DNA of 64,000 bases from Sphingobium fluviale (GCF_004122115.1 NZ_SBKP01000001.1:372001-436000); one strand, 5' to 3'. Positions 38,264 through 48,598 are shown, counted from the first letter of the stretch. The notes: generated by a model not told the origin, from the sequence alone. Made by a program: numbers and translations.

Positions 38264-39637
38264 ATGCGTCGTTCAGCTCTGCTTTTTTTCATGCTGCTTT
38301 TGCTCCCGGCCTGCGCAACGCGCGGTTCGCTCGATGTGTCCTGCACGGGCTTCACCGAAGCGGCGCCGGGCACCGTCGCATTCCGGCATCCGCTCCCGCT
38401 TTCACCGATCGAGCGGCAGATACGGGGGCTGGATGACAACCCCGGCCCGCTGGGTGACGGCCAGACCGAAAGCGGCCTCCTCACCCGCACCCTCTACGCC
38501 TATCAGAAGGCGGCGTTCCGGCAAAAGCTGCATGAGGCGGACCCGCTGAAGGACAACCCTGCTCTGGGCGAACCGGCCGTGCTGCTGCTCTCAGGCGGCG
38601 GGCAATGGGGCGCCTTTGGCGCAGGCTATCTCTCGCGCCTCGCCGAAAAAGGAGAGGTTCCGAATTTCTTCGTCATCACTGGCGTATCGACGGGGAGCAT
38701 GCAGGCCATGTTCGTTGGGTCAGACCATCCCGACAAATGGCAGTGGCTGAAGGCAGCCTACACAATCGACAAGGAGAGCAGGGTCGTGCGGCGCAACGCC
38801 AAGTGGCGCGCGCTGTTTACCGGATCGTTCGCGGGGCTGTCTCCCCTGCGCGGGCGGATAGAGGAAGCGCTGTGCGGCACGCCGGACTGCCCGGCAATCG
38901 AGGCATTGAGCCGGGCCGATCGCCAGATCCTCGTCGGCTATATCGAGGCACATTCAGGCGACTTCTTTTATTCCGATATCCACCAGATCGCGGCTGGCAC
39001 TGCGCCCGGCAACGCCCGCGCCTGCATAGCGGGCACCGCCCTCGCCTCCTCAGCCATGCCGGTTACTTTCCAGCAGGTGCGGATCAACGGCCGCGCCTAT
39101 TATGATGGCGGAGTGCGGCAATCCGTCTTCGCCAACTGGGCAGAGCAACTGGGGCGGGCCGTGCGCGCCTACGAAACGAAGCGCCCGCTGGAGAGCATCA
39201 ACGATCTGCCCTTCTATGTTATCCGCAACGGGCCCACGGCGCTCTCCAACGACAATGGCGGGGCCGACACCTCGCCCGATGCCATCACCGCCGCGCAACG
39301 CGCACAGGCGATCGTCACCAACCAGCTTGAGGTCGGCTCCATAGCGGGTCTACGCCTGCAAAAACCCAGCGGCCCGATCCGTTTCGTCACTGCAGACGGA
39401 TGGGAACGGCACGAATTTCTGCTGAGGGGACAGCCCGCCACCTGCAAAACGCTTTATGACAGCGCGAAGAAGAAAGGCCGGATCTTCGACCCCGATTTCA
39501 TGGCCTGCCTGATGAACTATGGCCGCGCCCGCGCCGATCAGCCCTGGAAAGAGCTGATGCCGGTGAGCCAGGACCGCAAAGAGAGCCTGCCACCTGTCCC
39601 GCCTTATGTGCCCCCGCCACCTGCCAACGACAACTGA
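38264..39637 (+). CDS. Patatin-like phospholipase lipoprotein
   Basis: Putative lipid acyl hydrolase attached to the envelope. The 457-residue product starts with a lipoprotein signal (MRRSALLFFMLLLLPAC; lipobox LPAC, lipidated Cys17). The patatin domain has the Gly-rich oxyanion loop SGGGQWGAFGAG (about residues 112-123), nucleophile GVSTGS and catalytic Asp in YYDGGV. ATG 38264 gives the signal peptide directly at the N-terminus; the upstream in-frame start would add 8 residues. It converges on the aminotransferase with a 15-base gap. Confidence 0.92.
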   Translation: MRRSALLFFMLLLLPACATRGSLDVSCTGFTEAAPGTVAFRHPLPLSPIERQIRGLDDNPGPLGDGQTESGLLTRTLYAYQKAAFRQKLHEADPLKDNPALGEPAVLLLSGGGQWGAFGAGYLSRLAEKGEVPNFFVITGVSTGSMQAMFVGSDHPDKWQWLKAAYTIDKESRVVRRNAKWRALFTGSFAGLSPLRGRIEEALCGTPDCPAIEALSRADRQILVGYIEAHSGDFFYSDIHQIAAGTAPGNARACIAGTALASSAMPVTFQQVRINGRAYYDGGVRQSVFANWAEQLGRAVRAYETKRPLESINDLPFYVIRNGPTALSNDNGGADTSPDAITAAQRAQAIVTNQLEVGSIAGLRLQKPSGPIRFVTADGWERHEFLLRGQPATCKTLYDSAKKKGRIFDPDFMACLMNYGRARADQPWKELMPVSQDRKESLPPVPPYVPPPPANDN

Positions 39638-39652
39638 GGGCGGCGAGCGCGG

Positions 39653-40873
39653 CTATGCGCTCCGGCGGGAAAGCAGCGGCAGAATGAGCTCGGCGAAGTG
39701 GGATACAGTTTCGGCCCGCAGGCCGGCAATGTTTATACGGCCAGACAACGGCATATAGACGCCAAATCGCTCGCGCAGGGAGCCTACCGCCTCAGGGCTG
39801 AGCGGGAGCGTAGCAAACATGCCGCGCTGGCTGGCCAGGGGAGCGAGCGCTGGATGCGTGGCGGCCAGCTGCGCCCTCAGCCCATTAAGGCGCTGGCGCA
39901 TGTCCGCCAGCTCTGTCTGCCACAGTGCGGTGAGCGAGGGGTCGGCAAGGATCGCCGCAACCACTGCCGCGCCATGATCTGGCGGCATTGACCAGAAGAC
40001 CCGGCTCAACGAGATCAGGTTCTCAAGGCACCGCGCCGCCTCGTCCGCCGCATCCGCGATCACGTACAGCGCGCCGGTGCGCTCGCGGTACAGCCCGAAA
40101 TTCTTGCTGCAACTGACCGCGACGATCGCCTGCGGCACAGCGTTCAGGAAGGCGCGGACCCCTGCCGCGTCTTCCTCCAGCCCGTCGCCCAGCCCCTGAT
40201 AGGCGAGGTCCACGAACGGCACGAGGCCGCGCGCACCCATGATGCCAGCGATTTCCTGCCATTGCGCCGGGGAGAGATCGGCGCCCGTAGGGTTGTGGCA
40301 GCATCCATGTAGCAGAAATATGTCGCCCGGCTGCGCGCACTCCATCGCCTGAAGCAGCGCATCGTACCGGACGGTCATGCCCGCCACGTCATAATAATCA
40401 TAGCGCTCGATCGGCACGCCCGCCTTCTGAAAGATCGGCGCGTGGTTGGGCCATGTCGGCTCGCCGAGCCAGATGCTTCGGCCCGGACTGCCGCGCACGA
40501 TCAGCTCTGCCCCCATACACAGCGCGCCCGTGCCGCCGGGCGTCTGTAGCGCTGCATGAAACGGGCGACCGCCCATGTCCGGGCCGAACACCAGATCACC
40601 CAGCAGCGCCACGTACGCCTTGTTGCCCTCCGCCCCCAGATAGGATTTGGTGCCCTGCTCTTGCATCAGCTGCTGCTCAGCCAGTTTGACGCTTTGCAGC
40701 ACAGGTGTGTTTCCCTGCTCGTCGCGATAGATGCCGACGCCCAGGTCCATCTTGTCGGATCGCGGATCGGCGGCATAGCTGGCGATCAGCGAGAGCAACG
40801 CATCGCCTGGTTGATGGTGCAGCCCAGCGAAGGGGGATGATGGCGAAGCGGATATCGCCGCTATGGTCGTCAT
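39653..40873 (-). CDS. Aromatic/aspartate aminotransferase
   Basis: PLP-dependent class I aminotransferase of the TyrB/AspC group. The 406-residue product has MDLGVGIYRDEQGNTPVL (residues 42-59), the substrate/PLP segments GGTGAL and HGCCHNPTGADL, and the PLP lysine in SCSKNFGLYRERTG. Expected substrates are aspartate and aromatic amino acids with 2-oxoglutarate. It follows the S9 peptidase gene after 53 bases on the same strand. Confidence 0.93.
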   Translation of the reverse strand: MTTIAAISASPSSPFAGLHHQPGDALLSLIASYAADPRSDKMDLGVGIYRDEQGNTPVLQSVKLAEQQLMQEQGTKSYLGAEGNKAYVALLGDLVFGPDMGGRPFHAALQTPGGTGALCMGAELIVRGSPGRSIWLGEPTWPNHAPIFQKAGVPIERYDYYDVAGMTVRYDALLQAMECAQPGDIFLLHGCCHNPTGADLSPAQWQEIAGIMGARGLVPFVDLAYQGLGDGLEEDAAGVRAFLNAVPQAIVAVSCSKNFGLYRERTGALYVIADAADEAARCLENLISLSRVFWSMPPDHGAAVVAAILADPSLTALWQTELADMRQRLNGLRAQLAATHPALAPLASQRGMFATLPLSPEAVGSLRERFGVYMPLSGRINIAGLRAETVSHFAELILPLLSRRSA

Positions 40874-40926
40874 GGTCTTAAATCCATTGCAAAAGCGGAT
40901 GGGATACTATGCTGGCGGGTGGACCG

Positions 40927-43182
40927 CTATCGTTTTTCCGGCCCGATCTGGCCCAGAAAGCGCTCAATCATCTGCCATTCATGGATATTCACCCCTTCAC
41001 CGGCAAAGCGGTGAGTCTGGCCGGGATAGAGCATCAGATCAAACGGGCGCGCTGCCTCCTGCATTGCCGTCATGAACGCGGTGGAGTGTTCCAGCACCAC
41101 ATTGTCATCCGCCATGCCGTGCATCAGCAGCAGCGGGTCCGTGATCCTGCCCGCCTCGGCGATGGCGTTGGCCGCCGGATAGGCGCTGCGCTTGGCGTTG
41201 GGGTCGCCCAGATAGCGCTCGGTGTAATGGGTGTCATACAGCTCCCATTTCGTCACCGGCGCGCCCGCTATGCCCGCCGCAAAGACACCGGGCGCCTTTT
41301 GCAGCAGCTTCAATGTCATATAGCCGCCATAAGACCAGCCATAGGTGGCGATACGCTCAGGATCGACGAAGGGCTGCCCTTTCAGCCATTCCACTCCGGC
41401 GAGCTGATCCTCCACCTCCACGCCGCCCATCGCGCGATATATCTGGTCTTCAAATGCCTTACCCCGGTCAGGCGTACCGCGATTGTCGATAGCGAACACG
41501 ATCCACCCGCGCTGGACCAGATATTGCTGCAACGCGCCGCCCCAGCCCTTCGTCACCTGACGCCCCGCGCCCGGCCCGCCATAATGGATCATGAAGACCG
41601 GAAAGCGCCTGCCCGGCTCCAGCTTTGGCGTCAGCAGCTTGTAATAGAGGTCGCTGCCGTCCTTCGCCTTGATAGAGCCAAAGCGCGTGGCCGCATGGGC
41701 GGCGCGATAGGGCGCATAAGGATGTGTGCCATTGATCGCATTTTCCGAGAGCCAGCGCAGGCGCTTGCCATCCTTGTCCGCCAGATAGGTCTGCGCCGGT
41801 TGCTCTGAGCTAGAACGGCTGACGATGATCCTGCCCGCCGCGCTGTCCATCACCCCGCCGTTCCACCAGCCCGGCTCAGTCAGAAGCTTGATCTCACCCT
41901 TGCCGGAGAGTGGCGCGCTGTAGACATGCTGTTCCAGCGGCGTCTCGCGGTTGCCAGTGAACCACACCACCCCGCGCTTTTCATCCAGCCCGATAACGTC
42001 GCGCACCTGCCACGCCCCGCTGGTGAGCGCGGTCCATTTGGCACCACTGACGCGATAGAGATGGCCGTGGCCGGACTTTTCCGACCACCACAGAAAGCTG
42101 CCGTCTGACAGCGCACGGAAATTGTTGTGCAGGTTGAGCCACGTTTTCGCCGTTTCGCTGAGGATCACCTTTGCCGCGCCGGTCGCGGGATCGACGGCAA
42201 GCAGATCGAGGCGCTTTTGGTCCCGGCTCTGGCGCTGGACATAGAGCGTCTTGCCGTCTTTCGCCCACGCAACGCGGGCGAGGTAGATGTCCTTGTCGTC
42301 CCCCAGATCGACCTTGATCTGGCGCTCTCCGAGCGGGTCCATCACATACAGCTCGACCACCGCGTTGGCTGTGCCCGCCAGCGGATAGCGCTGGGGATAG
42401 ATCTTGGTCCCCTCCGCGCCAATCGCCGCGCGGTTGACGATGGCCACGCCGCTCTCGTCCACCCGCGCCACGACGATATGCGCATCATCGGGCGACCACC
42501 AGTATCCCGCCTGCCGGTCCATCTCCTCCTGCGCCACGAACTCCGCCACGCCCCAGCTCACCGTATCGCTCGCGCCATTTGTGAGCTGTTTCTCCTGCCG
42601 GGTTGCGATATCGAGCACGATCATGTTGCCGCCGCGCACGAACGAGAGATAGCGTCCCTTGGGGCTGACCGCCGGGTTGAGCGCACCCGCCGCGCCGAGG
42701 CGCACCGCCTCCCCCTCCAGCGCGGCGAGGAACAGCTCGCCATCCAGCGGCACAAGGATGCGCTTGCCATCGGGCGACCAATCATAGGACACGATCCCGC
42801 GCGTGCCGCCGATGCGCGCGCGCTCGCGCTGCATCTTTTCCGCTTCGGAGAGCGCCGCCCCACTCCCCAGCTTCAGCGAATCGACCAGCATCCGCTCCTT
42901 GCCCGTCACCGTATCGATGGCCCACAGATCAAAGCGGTCCTTGTCGTTCGCCCGGTTCCTGAGCAGCGTGACGAGCTTGCCATCGGGCGAGAGCTTCATC
43001 GCGCGCGGCTGGCTGCCCGCAAGGTCAGGGCTGGCGAAGATGCGCTCCAGCGTAAGCGGCTTTTGCGCAGGCATGGCGAGCGGCGAAGGCGGCGGCGCGG
43101 CGGGCTTCTTGCTCTTCGCGGCAAGCGGTTGTGTCATCAGCATGGCTCCGGCAAGGGAGAGAAGGAAGGCGGCGCGAAACAT
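40927..43182 (-). CDS. S9 family prolyl oligopeptidase, DPP IV-like, secreted
   Basis: A 751-residue exported serine peptidase: signal peptide (MFRAAFLLSLAGAMLMTQPLAA), an N-terminal beta-propeller (about residues 50-490) with the DPP IV double-Glu motif in AEFVAQEEMDRQ, and a C-terminal hydrolase domain with nucleophile GWSYGGY, Asp in HGMADDNV and His in GQTHRF. These indicate cleavage of X-Pro dipeptides from peptides in the periplasm. ATG 43182 follows CGGAGA and starts the signal peptide; earlier in-frame codons do not encode a sensible leader. Confidence 0.94.
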   Translation of the reverse strand: MFRAAFLLSLAGAMLMTQPLAAKSKKPAAPPPSPLAMPAQKPLTLERIFASPDLAGSQPRAMKLSPDGKLVTLLRNRANDKDRFDLWAIDTVTGKERMLVDSLKLGSGAALSEAEKMQRERARIGGTRGIVSYDWSPDGKRILVPLDGELFLAALEGEAVRLGAAGALNPAVSPKGRYLSFVRGGNMIVLDIATRQEKQLTNGASDTVSWGVAEFVAQEEMDRQAGYWWSPDDAHIVVARVDESGVAIVNRAAIGAEGTKIYPQRYPLAGTANAVVELYVMDPLGERQIKVDLGDDKDIYLARVAWAKDGKTLYVQRQSRDQKRLDLLAVDPATGAAKVILSETAKTWLNLHNNFRALSDGSFLWWSEKSGHGHLYRVSGAKWTALTSGAWQVRDVIGLDEKRGVVWFTGNRETPLEQHVYSAPLSGKGEIKLLTEPGWWNGGVMDSAAGRIIVSRSSSEQPAQTYLADKDGKRLRWLSENAINGTHPYAPYRAAHAATRFGSIKAKDGSDLYYKLLTPKLEPGRRFPVFMIHYGGPGAGRQVTKGWGGALQQYLVQRGWIVFAIDNRGTPDRGKAFEDQIYRAMGGVEVEDQLAGVEWLKGQPFVDPERIATYGWSYGGYMTLKLLQKAPGVFAAGIAGAPVTKWELYDTHYTERYLGDPNAKRSAYPAANAIAEAGRITDPLLLMHGMADDNVVLEHSTAFMTAMQEAARPFDLMLYPGQTHRFAGEGVNIHEWQMIERFLGQIGPEKR

Positions 43183-43332
43183 GGGAGTGTCTCCGGGGGG
43201 CGCACCAATTCCTACCCGACATACCGCCCCTGACAAGCGACAAAACGATGCGGCGCACTTCAGCTCGTCGATCATTGACCCTGCTGCCTGCTTGCCGCAC
43301 ATGGAGCATCCCACAGTTTCGAGGTGTTACCC

Positions 43333-44274
<942 letters not shown>

Positions 44275-44295
44275 ATCGACAGCGCAGCGCGCACC

Positions 44296-44817
44296 TCAGG
44301 GCGCGATGGTATCCGCCTTCACCTTGCGCACCTCTGGCACCAGCCCTTCCGGCGTCATCACCTCAAGGCAGAGTATGCGGTCATCCTCTTCCAGCTTGCC
44401 GAGGTCGACATCGGCATGCGGCAGCACCACGATCGTGCGGTCCGGCAGGCAGACGAGAATCTGCCCTTTGTCCCGCGCCGCCGCGCGCGACCATTGCTTG
44501 ATCTCGCTGTAAAACGGCTCGGCGCGCCATGCGTTCTCGCGCCCGCCATCGACATGGATTTCCAGACGCCCCACCTGCGGGTTGGGGCAGACGATCATCT
44601 TGGAGCGGGCGGGAAACCAGTGTTCGCCCAGCGCCTCGTTGATCACATACAGGCAGTTGAACTCCCTACATTCGCCGGGCCGCTCGGCATAGATGGCACA
44701 GCCCTTGCCGACCCCGCAATGCGCGCACCACTGGTGTTTCGCCTTGCCGATGCCATCAACCCCCAGCACCTTGCAGCACAAGGTGCACGTTCCGCAATCT
44801 CGCGCGTTCATGCTCAT
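44296..44817 (-). CDS. YkgJ-type cysteine-cluster protein
   Basis: A 173-residue soluble protein with an N-terminal cysteine array (CGTCTLCCKVLG, CAHCGVGKGCAIY, CREFNC) that should hold zinc or an iron-sulfur cluster. The family has no settled function. ATG 44817 places the Cys motif near the N-terminus as in relatives; the frame continues 55 codons upstream through a G-rich, unconserved stretch. It converges on the DUF808 gene with a 21-base gap. Confidence 0.88.
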   Translation of the reverse strand: MSMNARDCGTCTLCCKVLGVDGIGKAKHQWCAHCGVGKGCAIYAERPGECREFNCLYVINEALGEHWFPARSKMIVCPNPQVGRLEIHVDGGRENAWRAEPFYSEIKQWSRAAARDKGQILVCLPDRTIVVLPHADVDLGKLEEDDRILCLEVMTPEGLVPEVRKVKADTIAP

Positions 44818-44988
44818 GCGCCGAGCATGACATGCCAATGTTACGCGCCCATGGCAGAGGGGGGGGTGAGGCGCGACCAAGCGGAAGGCGGGGACGATGG
44901 ACCTTGGGAGGTGGTGTATCAGGGGGGGCGGGCTGTAGAACTGGGTGTTCGTGGTCACTGTGCGCTTATAACGCTTACGCACCTAAAG

Positions 44989-45453
44989 CTATTCGCAGCT
45001 GCCCTGATCATACTTCATCCCTTTAACGCCCATAATAATAGTATACCATTGGCCCTCCCATTCAAATGTATCCAAGTTTAACTTTGGAAATGATTCCCAT
45101 CCTATCGTACTACCCAAAGGACCGGGTTGAGGGTTAGCGTTGAAGGATATTACGAGATCACGTCCTTCGCGCCGCACATGTCTGACGCCGTTCGCATATC
45201 CATCCGAACCACGAATGGTGATCTCGTTGGGCCCTGTGAAGAGCACACGAAACTCATCTGGCTGTGCGTCCCGACGCCGTGTTGCTCCGCCAAATAATTC
45301 TTGGTTATAGGTATGCACCGAGCAATACATGGATGTCCCGATTAAATTTGCCGGAACGGCGCCCGAGGACACCTTTCTTTTTTGTGCATATCCAATAACT
45401 GGAATTGAAAACGATATAACGGTTCCTGCTAACACTATTAACAGCTTACGCAT
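44989..45453 (-). CDS. Secreted orphan protein, AT-richer than its neighbours
   Basis: A 154-residue product with a signal peptide (MRKLLIVLAGTVISFSIPVIGYAQ, cleavage near residue 23) and a mature part with two cysteines (MYCSVH and GSCE at the C-terminus) and aromatic-rich C-terminal half. No family recognised. Codon choice and composition are clearly AT-richer than flanking genes, suggesting recent acquisition. Confidence 0.65.
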   Translation of the reverse strand: MRKLLIVLAGTVISFSIPVIGYAQKRKVSSGAVPANLIGTSMYCSVHTYNQELFGGATRRRDAQPDEFRVLFTGPNEITIRGSDGYANGVRHVRREGRDLVISFNANPQPGPLGSTIGWESFPKLNLDTFEWEGQWYTIIMGVKGMKYDQGSCE

Positions 45454-45588
45454 TTATTTTCTCCATTTTATCTGATCTCGTATGAATTGCGGCGACAGGT
45501 GCAATAACCAGCGAATACGTTCCGCTCAGCCATCCCCCCTGACTGTAGAATAATGCCCCGCGATCATATCCCATTACGCCCCAAATTC

Positions 45589-46308
45589 CTAAGCCGTACT
45601 CCCCCCATCCACCGTCATCACCGTGCCCGTAACCCGCGCGGCGGCGTCGGACAGCAGATACAGCACGGCGCCGGCTACCTGCTCCGAGGTCGGCAGGCCC
45701 AGTGGCGCGCGGCGGCGGATGGAGGCTAGTGCGTCGTCGCCGAAGCCTTCGGTCATCTCCGTTTCCAGAAATCCGGGCGCTACGCAGTTTACGGTCACTC
45801 CATATTTCCCCGCCTCGCGCGAGAGGGCGCGGCTGAACCCCTCCAGCCCCGCCTTGCTCGCGGCATAAACGGACATGGCGTGAAAGCCGCTCTGCGCCGA
45901 GATGGAGCTGATGTTGATGATCCGCCCCTCCTTGCGCGCCAGCATGGACCGCATCAGATATTTGGTCAGCGTCATCGGCCCCATCAGGTTGGTGGCCATG
46001 ATCCGCTCCATATCCGCCTGGTGCATGGTGGCGAGCACGCCCGCGCCGCCGATGGCTGCATTGTTGACGAGGCCATAGACCGGCCCATAGGATTTGGTGA
46101 TGGTGCGCGCGATGTCGGAGAGCGCGGCGATATCCGCCATGTCGCCCTGCACATAGGCGGTCTGGCCGGGATGCTTCGCCTCCAGCGCGCGGAAGGCCGG
46201 GCTTTCCCCCCGCCCAAGGCCAATCACGCCATAGCCCGCTTCCAACAGCGCTTTCGCCAGCGCAAGCCCCAGCCCGCGCGAGACGCCGGTGACGAGTACC
46301 TTCTTCAT
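45589..46308 (-). CDS. SDR-family 3-oxoacyl-ACP reductase-like protein
   Basis: A 239-residue short-chain dehydrogenase with TGVSRGLG cofactor motif (residues 7-14), LVNNAAIGG, catalytic Ser in NISSISAQ and YAASKAG. The layout is close to FabG-type reductases. It begins in the stop of the adenylating ligase gene (TAATG) and is the last gene of the acyl operon, so it may reduce the ACP-bound acyl group. ATG 46308 is chosen over an upstream in-frame start with no homology. Confidence 0.9.
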   Translation of the reverse strand: MKKVLVTGVSRGLGLALAKALLEAGYGVIGLGRGESPAFRALEAKHPGQTAYVQGDMADIAALSDIARTITKSYGPVYGLVNNAAIGGAGVLATMHQADMERIMATNLMGPMTLTKYLMRSMLARKEGRIINISSISAQSGFHAMSVYAASKAGLEGFSRALSREAGKYGVTVNCVAPGFLETEMTEGFGDDALASIRRRAPLGLPTSEQVAGAVLYLLSDAAARVTGTVMTVDGGSTA

Positions 46309-47669
46309 TATGCCCCCGTGCGCTCCGTCTTGCCCGCGATGCTGAGCGGCAGTTCCTGCACGATGCGGATCGTCGCCGGGCGCGCGGGCGGCGGCAGGCG
46401 GCTCTTGCACCACAGGGCGATCTCCTGACGCAGGGTGGCGGGGTCAGTCACCACCTCCGCGCGCGGCACGACCGAGAGGGTCAGCAGGCTGCCCATCATC
46501 GCGCTCGGCTTGGCGGTGATGCGGCATTGCGCGACCGCCGGGTGGGCGTGGACGATTTCCTCCACCGCCTCGACCTGCACCTTGATGCCGCCGACGTTGA
46601 GCGTCGCGTCCTCGCGCCCGGCAAAGCGCGCGCGGCCATCCTCTATGGCGATGCGGTCGCCGGTGCGGATGAACCCGCCATCGTCCCGCACGATATGCGC
46701 GGCGGTAGAGCTTGCTTCGCCCGCCGGGCGCAGCCACAACAGGCCATCCCGCACAGAAAGGCGCGCGCCGTCTATCTCCGCATTTTCCGCCAGCCAGTCC
46801 GCCGGGAAGCCCGCCTTGCCATCGCGCACGGCAAAGCCGGTGCCCGCCTCGGTCGAGGCATAGATATGGGTGACGCGCGCCTTGGGAAAGCGCGCCCGGA
46901 GCGCGCCGAGGATGGCGTCGTCCGCAATCTCTCCGCCCAGCGTGATCTGCCGTAACGGCAGGCGCATCGAGCCGGGGGCCATCAGCAGCCTGCGCCAGAG
47001 CGAGGGCGTGGCCGAAACATGGGTGCAGCCCTGTTCCACCAGCCAGTCGACCGTCTCGCCGGTGGTCATGCCGGAGCGCGGGGTGAGCAGGCACGCGCCG
47101 CCGAGCAGCGCCTGCGCCATCACCTGCGTGCCCGCGAACCGGCTGGGGTCATAGAGCATGGCCCAGCGGTCAGCGCCTGCGGCGGCGCGAGGCGTTTTGA
47201 CAGCGCGGAAGATCGTATCGCGCTCATGCCGCACCAGCTTGGGGACTCCGGTGGTGCCCGACGTGGTGAGCAGCCATTGCGTGGCGAGCGGCGCGCCCTC
47301 CCCGCCTTCTGCCAGCAGCGCATCGAGAGTCACGGCGCCGGGCAGATCGGTGCGCTCTGTCACTACCCGCTCCACGCCCGCCTCGCGCATCACGGTCTGC
47401 GCGGCTTCGGCGGGCAGATCGGGCGCGAGCAGCAACAGCGCCGCCACCCGGCCATCGAGGCTCAGCAGCGCGCGCAGCATCTCGAACGGCTCGGCGATGC
47501 ACAGCGCCACTCCCATACCGGCCAGCACCACGCCCATCTGCGCGATCAGGCGCACATCGCCCGCGCTCACTTCCCGCTCAGGCGAACGGATCAGCACATG
47601 GTCGTCTGGCAGATCGAGCGCGGCAATCGCCTGCGCCAGCGGTGCCGTCACTCCGGCTTGGGCGCGCAT
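46308..47669 (-). CDS. AMP-forming acyl/amino-acyl ligase
   Basis: A 453-residue adenylating enzyme of the ANL superfamily: TSGTTGVPK phosphate loop, YASTEAG, RTGDRIAIEDGRARFAGREDATLNVGG-like hinge (in separate motifs TGD, AGRED and NVGGIKV) and the catalytic lysine in SIAGKTER at the C-terminus. It should activate a carboxylic acid and load it on the ACP encoded just upstream. ATG 47669 overlaps the ACP gene by 22 bases; an in-frame GTG at 47651 would give the GTGA overlap seen elsewhere and is equally plausible. Substrate unknown. Confidence 0.88.
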   Translation of the reverse strand: MRAQAGVTAPLAQAIAALDLPDDHVLIRSPEREVSAGDVRLIAQMGVVLAGMGVALCIAEPFEMLRALLSLDGRVAALLLLAPDLPAEAAQTVMREAGVERVVTERTDLPGAVTLDALLAEGGEGAPLATQWLLTTSGTTGVPKLVRHERDTIFRAVKTPRAAAGADRWAMLYDPSRFAGTQVMAQALLGGACLLTPRSGMTTGETVDWLVEQGCTHVSATPSLWRRLLMAPGSMRLPLRQITLGGEIADDAILGALRARFPKARVTHIYASTEAGTGFAVRDGKAGFPADWLAENAEIDGARLSVRDGLLWLRPAGEASSTAAHIVRDDGGFIRTGDRIAIEDGRARFAGREDATLNVGGIKVQVEAVEEIVHAHPAVAQCRITAKPSAMMGSLLTLSVVPRAEVVTDPATLRQEIALWCKSRLPPPARPATIRIVQELPLSIAGKTERTGA

Positions 47670-47962
47670 TGCGCGTAGAAGGCGACGAATTCCGCGAAGG
47701 TCTGAGGATAGACAGGCTCTTCGACCATGGTGAACGGATCAAAGCCCAGCTCGTCGTCCAGCCGCGCGACCAGCACCGCAAAGGCCATGCTGTCGAACCC
47801 GGTTTCGAGCAGCACTGTATCATCCACCAGCGCGGGCGGTTCGTCCTCGCGGTCCTCGCGCCACATCTCGTTGAACAGCGCGGTGATGCGCGCGCGCAGC
47901 TCGTCTGGCGTGAGGATCAGCGGCTGGCCGTCTCCTGCGAAAGGTGCCCACATCTGGGTCAT
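47648..47962 (-). CDS. Acyl carrier protein-like protein
   Basis: A 104-residue acidic protein with a carrier-protein fold pattern and the phosphopantetheine attachment serine in GFDSMAFAVL (near residue 52). It is longer than FabF-pathway ACPs (about 78 residues) because of an N-terminal extension. ATG 47962 overlaps the acyltransferase stop (ATGA). Being in one operon with a ligase, a reductase and an acyltransferase it is likely a dedicated carrier. Confidence 0.85.
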   Translation of the reverse strand: MTQMWAPFAGDGQPLILTPDELRARITALFNEMWREDREDEPPALVDDTVLLETGFDSMAFAVLVARLDDELGFDPFTMVEEPVYPQTFAEFVAFYAQCAPKPE

Positions 47963-48468
47963 GACACGGCCTTCAGGTCTGGCTTGTCGGGCGAGGCGGG
48001 CACCGCGACATTGGGCGGCACATTCTGCGGATCGCGGATGCGGATGCCCCAGCGCCCGGTCTGGATATTCTGCTCGATCGGGCGGGCGGGATTGCCCATC
48101 ACCACGGTATGCGGCGGCACATCGCGCATCACGATCGCGCCGGTTGCGACGATGCTGTGATCGCCCACGGTGATGCCGGGCATGATGACGGCATGCGCGC
48201 CGATGAAGCAATAATCGCCGATGCGCGTGGTGGAATGGACGTTGTTGACGAAATCATGGCTGAGGATCGCCGCGCCGAAGGTGATCGCGGTCGATTTGCC
48301 GATGACGATGCCATCGGGGTTCGCCTTGTCGAGCTTGGCCGAGAGCGAGATGCGGCAATCCGGGCCGATATGCATCCCCCAGACCGTACGATAATACCAG
48401 TTGACGCACTTCACGACCAGAAAGCCGTGCATAAAGCGCCGCAAACGCACCAATGGACTATAGGACAT
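47959..48468 (-). CDS. Hexapeptide-repeat acyltransferase
   Basis: A 169-residue left-handed beta-helix transferase of the WcaF/NodL kind: hexapeptide repeats from about residue 47 (IGPDCRISLSAKL, IVIGKSTAITFGAAI), active-site His in LSHDFVNN, and C-terminal VVMGNPARPI. It should acylate a sugar hydroxyl or amine. ATG 48468 (MSYSPLV) is chosen; an in-frame ATG 13 codons earlier is possible. It is the first gene of the four-gene operon. Confidence 0.88.
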   Translation of the reverse strand: MSYSPLVRLRRFMHGFLVVKCVNWYYRTVWGMHIGPDCRISLSAKLDKANPDGIVIGKSTAITFGAAILSHDFVNNVHSTTRIGDYCFIGAHAVIMPGITVGDHSIVATGAIVMRDVPPHTVVMGNPARPIEQNIQTGRWGIRIRDPQNVPPNVAVPASPDKPDLKAVS

Positions 48469-48598
48469 TGCCACCCGGCCCGCCTCTTCGAATTCCGTCG
48501 TCCCCAAGCATGAGCAAATACCACGAAGTCGTTACCAACTCCATACTGTGCATCGCACCATTACAAACTGTTTCATCCCTGCACATTAACCATGTTTT

